DNA of 21,863 bases from contig CAAHFI011083885.1 of the NCBI GenBank assembly GCA_900893395.1, positions 1 through 21,863 of the forward strand, in the 5' to 3' direction. Below, piece after piece: positions 20,886-21,863 of this stretch. The stretch's first letter is position 1. Every line of letters begins with the position of its first letter. The notes under the pieces were generated by a model that saw only the letters and a list, made by a program, of their open reading frames with translations, was not told where the DNA came from and did no database searches. Made by a program: the position numbers and the translations under genes. Source of the DNA: Euglena gracilis (taxonomy: Eukaryota; Euglenozoa; Euglenophyceae; Euglenales; Euglenaceae).

Positions 20886-21729
20886 GGATCGCCGACCTCT
20901 AGCCGGGGCAGAGCGCTCGTTTTTGGAGCGCCGACGCAGCGATTTCGGCCGAAAACGGCCGAAAAATGACGTTTTTGGGGCGCCGTTACCAACGTGCTAT
21001 TTTGCGCCTCCCGGGCGGTAACTGCTGCGTTTTACGCACGCCGCCGCGGGGCAAAATTGCGCCTGTCCGCCGCCGCCCTTCGCAACAATTAGGTAAAGGA
21101 TCGCCGACCTCTAGCCGGGGCAGAGCGCTCGTTTTTGGAGCGCCGCGCAGCCGATTTCGGCCGAAAAGGCCGAAAAATGACGTTTTTGGGGCGTCCGTTA
21201 CCAACGTGCTATTTTGCGCTCTCCCGGGCGGTAACTGCTGCGTTTTACGCACGCCCGGCGCGGCAAAATTGCGCCTGTCCGCCGCCGCCCTTCGCAACAA
21301 TTAGGTAAAGGATCGCCGACCTCTAGCCGGGGCAGAGCGCTCGTTTTTGGAGCGCCGGCGCAGCCGATTTCGGCCGAAAACGGCCGAAAATGACGTTTTT
21401 GGGGGCGTGCGTTACCAACGTGCTATTTTGCGCCTCCCGGGCGTAACTGCGCGTTTTACGCACGCCCGCCGGGGCAAAATTGCGCCTGTCCGCCCGCCGC
21501 CCTTCGCAACAATTAGGTAAAGGATCGCCGACCTCTAGCCGGGGCAGAGCGCTCGTTTTTGGAGCGCCGACGCAGCGATTTCGGCCGAAAACGGCCGAAA
21601 AATGACGTTTTTGGGGCGCCGTTACAAGTGCTATTTTGCGCCTCCCGGGCGGTAACTGCTGCGTTTTACGCACGCCGGCGCCGGCAAAATTGCGCCTGTC
21701 CGCCGCCGCCCTTCGCAACAATTAGTAAA

Positions 21730-21863
21730 GGATCGCCGACCTCTAGCCGGGGCAGAGCGCTCGTTTGGAGCGCCGACGCAGCCGATTCGGCCGAAAACGG
21801 CGAAAAATGACGTTTTTGGGGCGCCGTTACCAACGTGCTATTTTGCGCCTCCGGGCGGTAACT
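21730..21863 (+). repeat. Partial last monomer, cut by the window end
   Basis: The first 134 bp of a subfamily B unit, ending in GGGCGGTAACT. It has the GGGGCGCCG variant and a three-base T run after AGCGCTCG. The array clearly continues beyond the window. Confidence 0.9.

Larger units (their letters stand above)
1..21863 (+). repeat. Tandem satellite array, about 212 bp monomer, about 105 copies
   Basis: The whole window is one head-to-tail array, with the motif GGATCGCCGACCTCTAGC recurring about every 212 bp in one orientation. Selected unit starts: 1, 176, 363, 573, 784, 988, 1196, 1399, 1542, 1743, 1952, 2155, 2354 (stub), 2378, 2589, 2800, 3009, 3221, 3435, 3650, 3860, 4075, 5129, 6188, 7250, 8316, 9369, 10423, 11483, 12540, 13590, 14644, 15690, 16737, 17784, 18835, 19871, 20886, 21730. 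Typical core spacing is 204-216 bp. The consensus is about 61% GC. Every reading frame on both strands meets a stop within about one unit unless an indel shifts it, and no frame is conserved, so this is non-coding. I see no inverted block, no flank and no inserted element. Known biology: such arrays are typical of eukaryotic heterochromatin. The genomic location is not shown by the sequence. Confidence 0.98.
19676..21863 (+). repeat. Right margin: subfamily B monomers with more deletions
   Basis: Ten full units average about 205 bp and are followed by a 134 bp unit cut by the window end. Short units start at 19676 (195 bp), 20081 (204), 20285 (199) and 20694 (192). The variant GGGGCGCCG occurs in three of the last five units. 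All units keep subfamily B diagnostic bases. The rise in indels near the end mirrors the left end and may mark proximity to an array edge, or lower consensus quality near a contig end. Confidence 0.75.

Noticed and set aside
1-21863. CRISPR array
   Set aside because: The whole 212 bp unit repeats. There are no short repeats separated by unique spacers and no cas genes.
1-21863. rDNA intergenic spacer subrepeats
   Set aside because: No rRNA-like sequence is present and over 100 copies in more than 21 kb is long for a spacer. It cannot be fully excluded without the flanks.
1-21863. Telomeric repeats, tRNA or Pol III B-box signals, transposon ends
   Set aside because: No short telomere-type repeat, no cloverleaf or GGTTCGA-type box, and no terminal repeats or transposase-like frame were seen.

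Overview
The whole 21,863 bp window is one head-to-tail satellite DNA array. I find no protein-coding gene, RNA gene, mobile element, CRISPR array or unique-sequence flank. The monomer is about 212-213 bp (212 with a run of five T at its centre, 213 with six). It is about 61% GC and CpG-rich, with about 30 CpG in a 213 bp consensus by hand count (observed/expected about 1.5). I count 106 unit starts, all on the same strand. One of these is a 24 bp stub, and the last unit is cut by the window edge. Both window ends lie inside the array, so its true size is unknown.

Layout: (1) 1-2377 is a left block of 12 units plus the stub. It is more diverged and shorter on average (about 196 bp per unit) and carries its own diagnostic bases (subfamily A). 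Its first two units are the most eroded. (2) 2354-2377 is a 24 bp partial unit that marks an abrupt switch of subfamily. (3) 2378-19675 is a homogeneous core of 82 units averaging about 211 bp (subfamily B). (4) 19676-21863 is a right margin of subfamily B with more internal deletions (about 205 bp per full unit).

Monomer anatomy, numbered from GGATCG: A/T tracts centred near 60, 70, 80 and 90, about one helical turn apart, which should bend the DNA; a 12 bp palindrome (TTTCGGCCGAAA) overlapping a 10 bp direct repeat (CGGCCGAAAA twice); a short inverted repeat (TGCGT-TTT-ACGCA); two hypervariable C/G-only blocks; and the variable junction CAATTAGGTAAA.

Organism: a long array of nucleosome-scale monomers without genes points to eukaryotic nuclear heterochromatin (centromeric, pericentromeric, subtelomeric or B-chromosome-like). 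That is inference, and I cannot name a taxon. The lack of CpG depletion argues against a long history of heavily methylated, decaying CpG. Many unit-to-unit differences are one-base indels in homopolymers and GC runs, so some of the apparent diversity, especially near the ends, may be long-read sequencing error. Short open frames recur in every unit, but they are by-products of the repeat.
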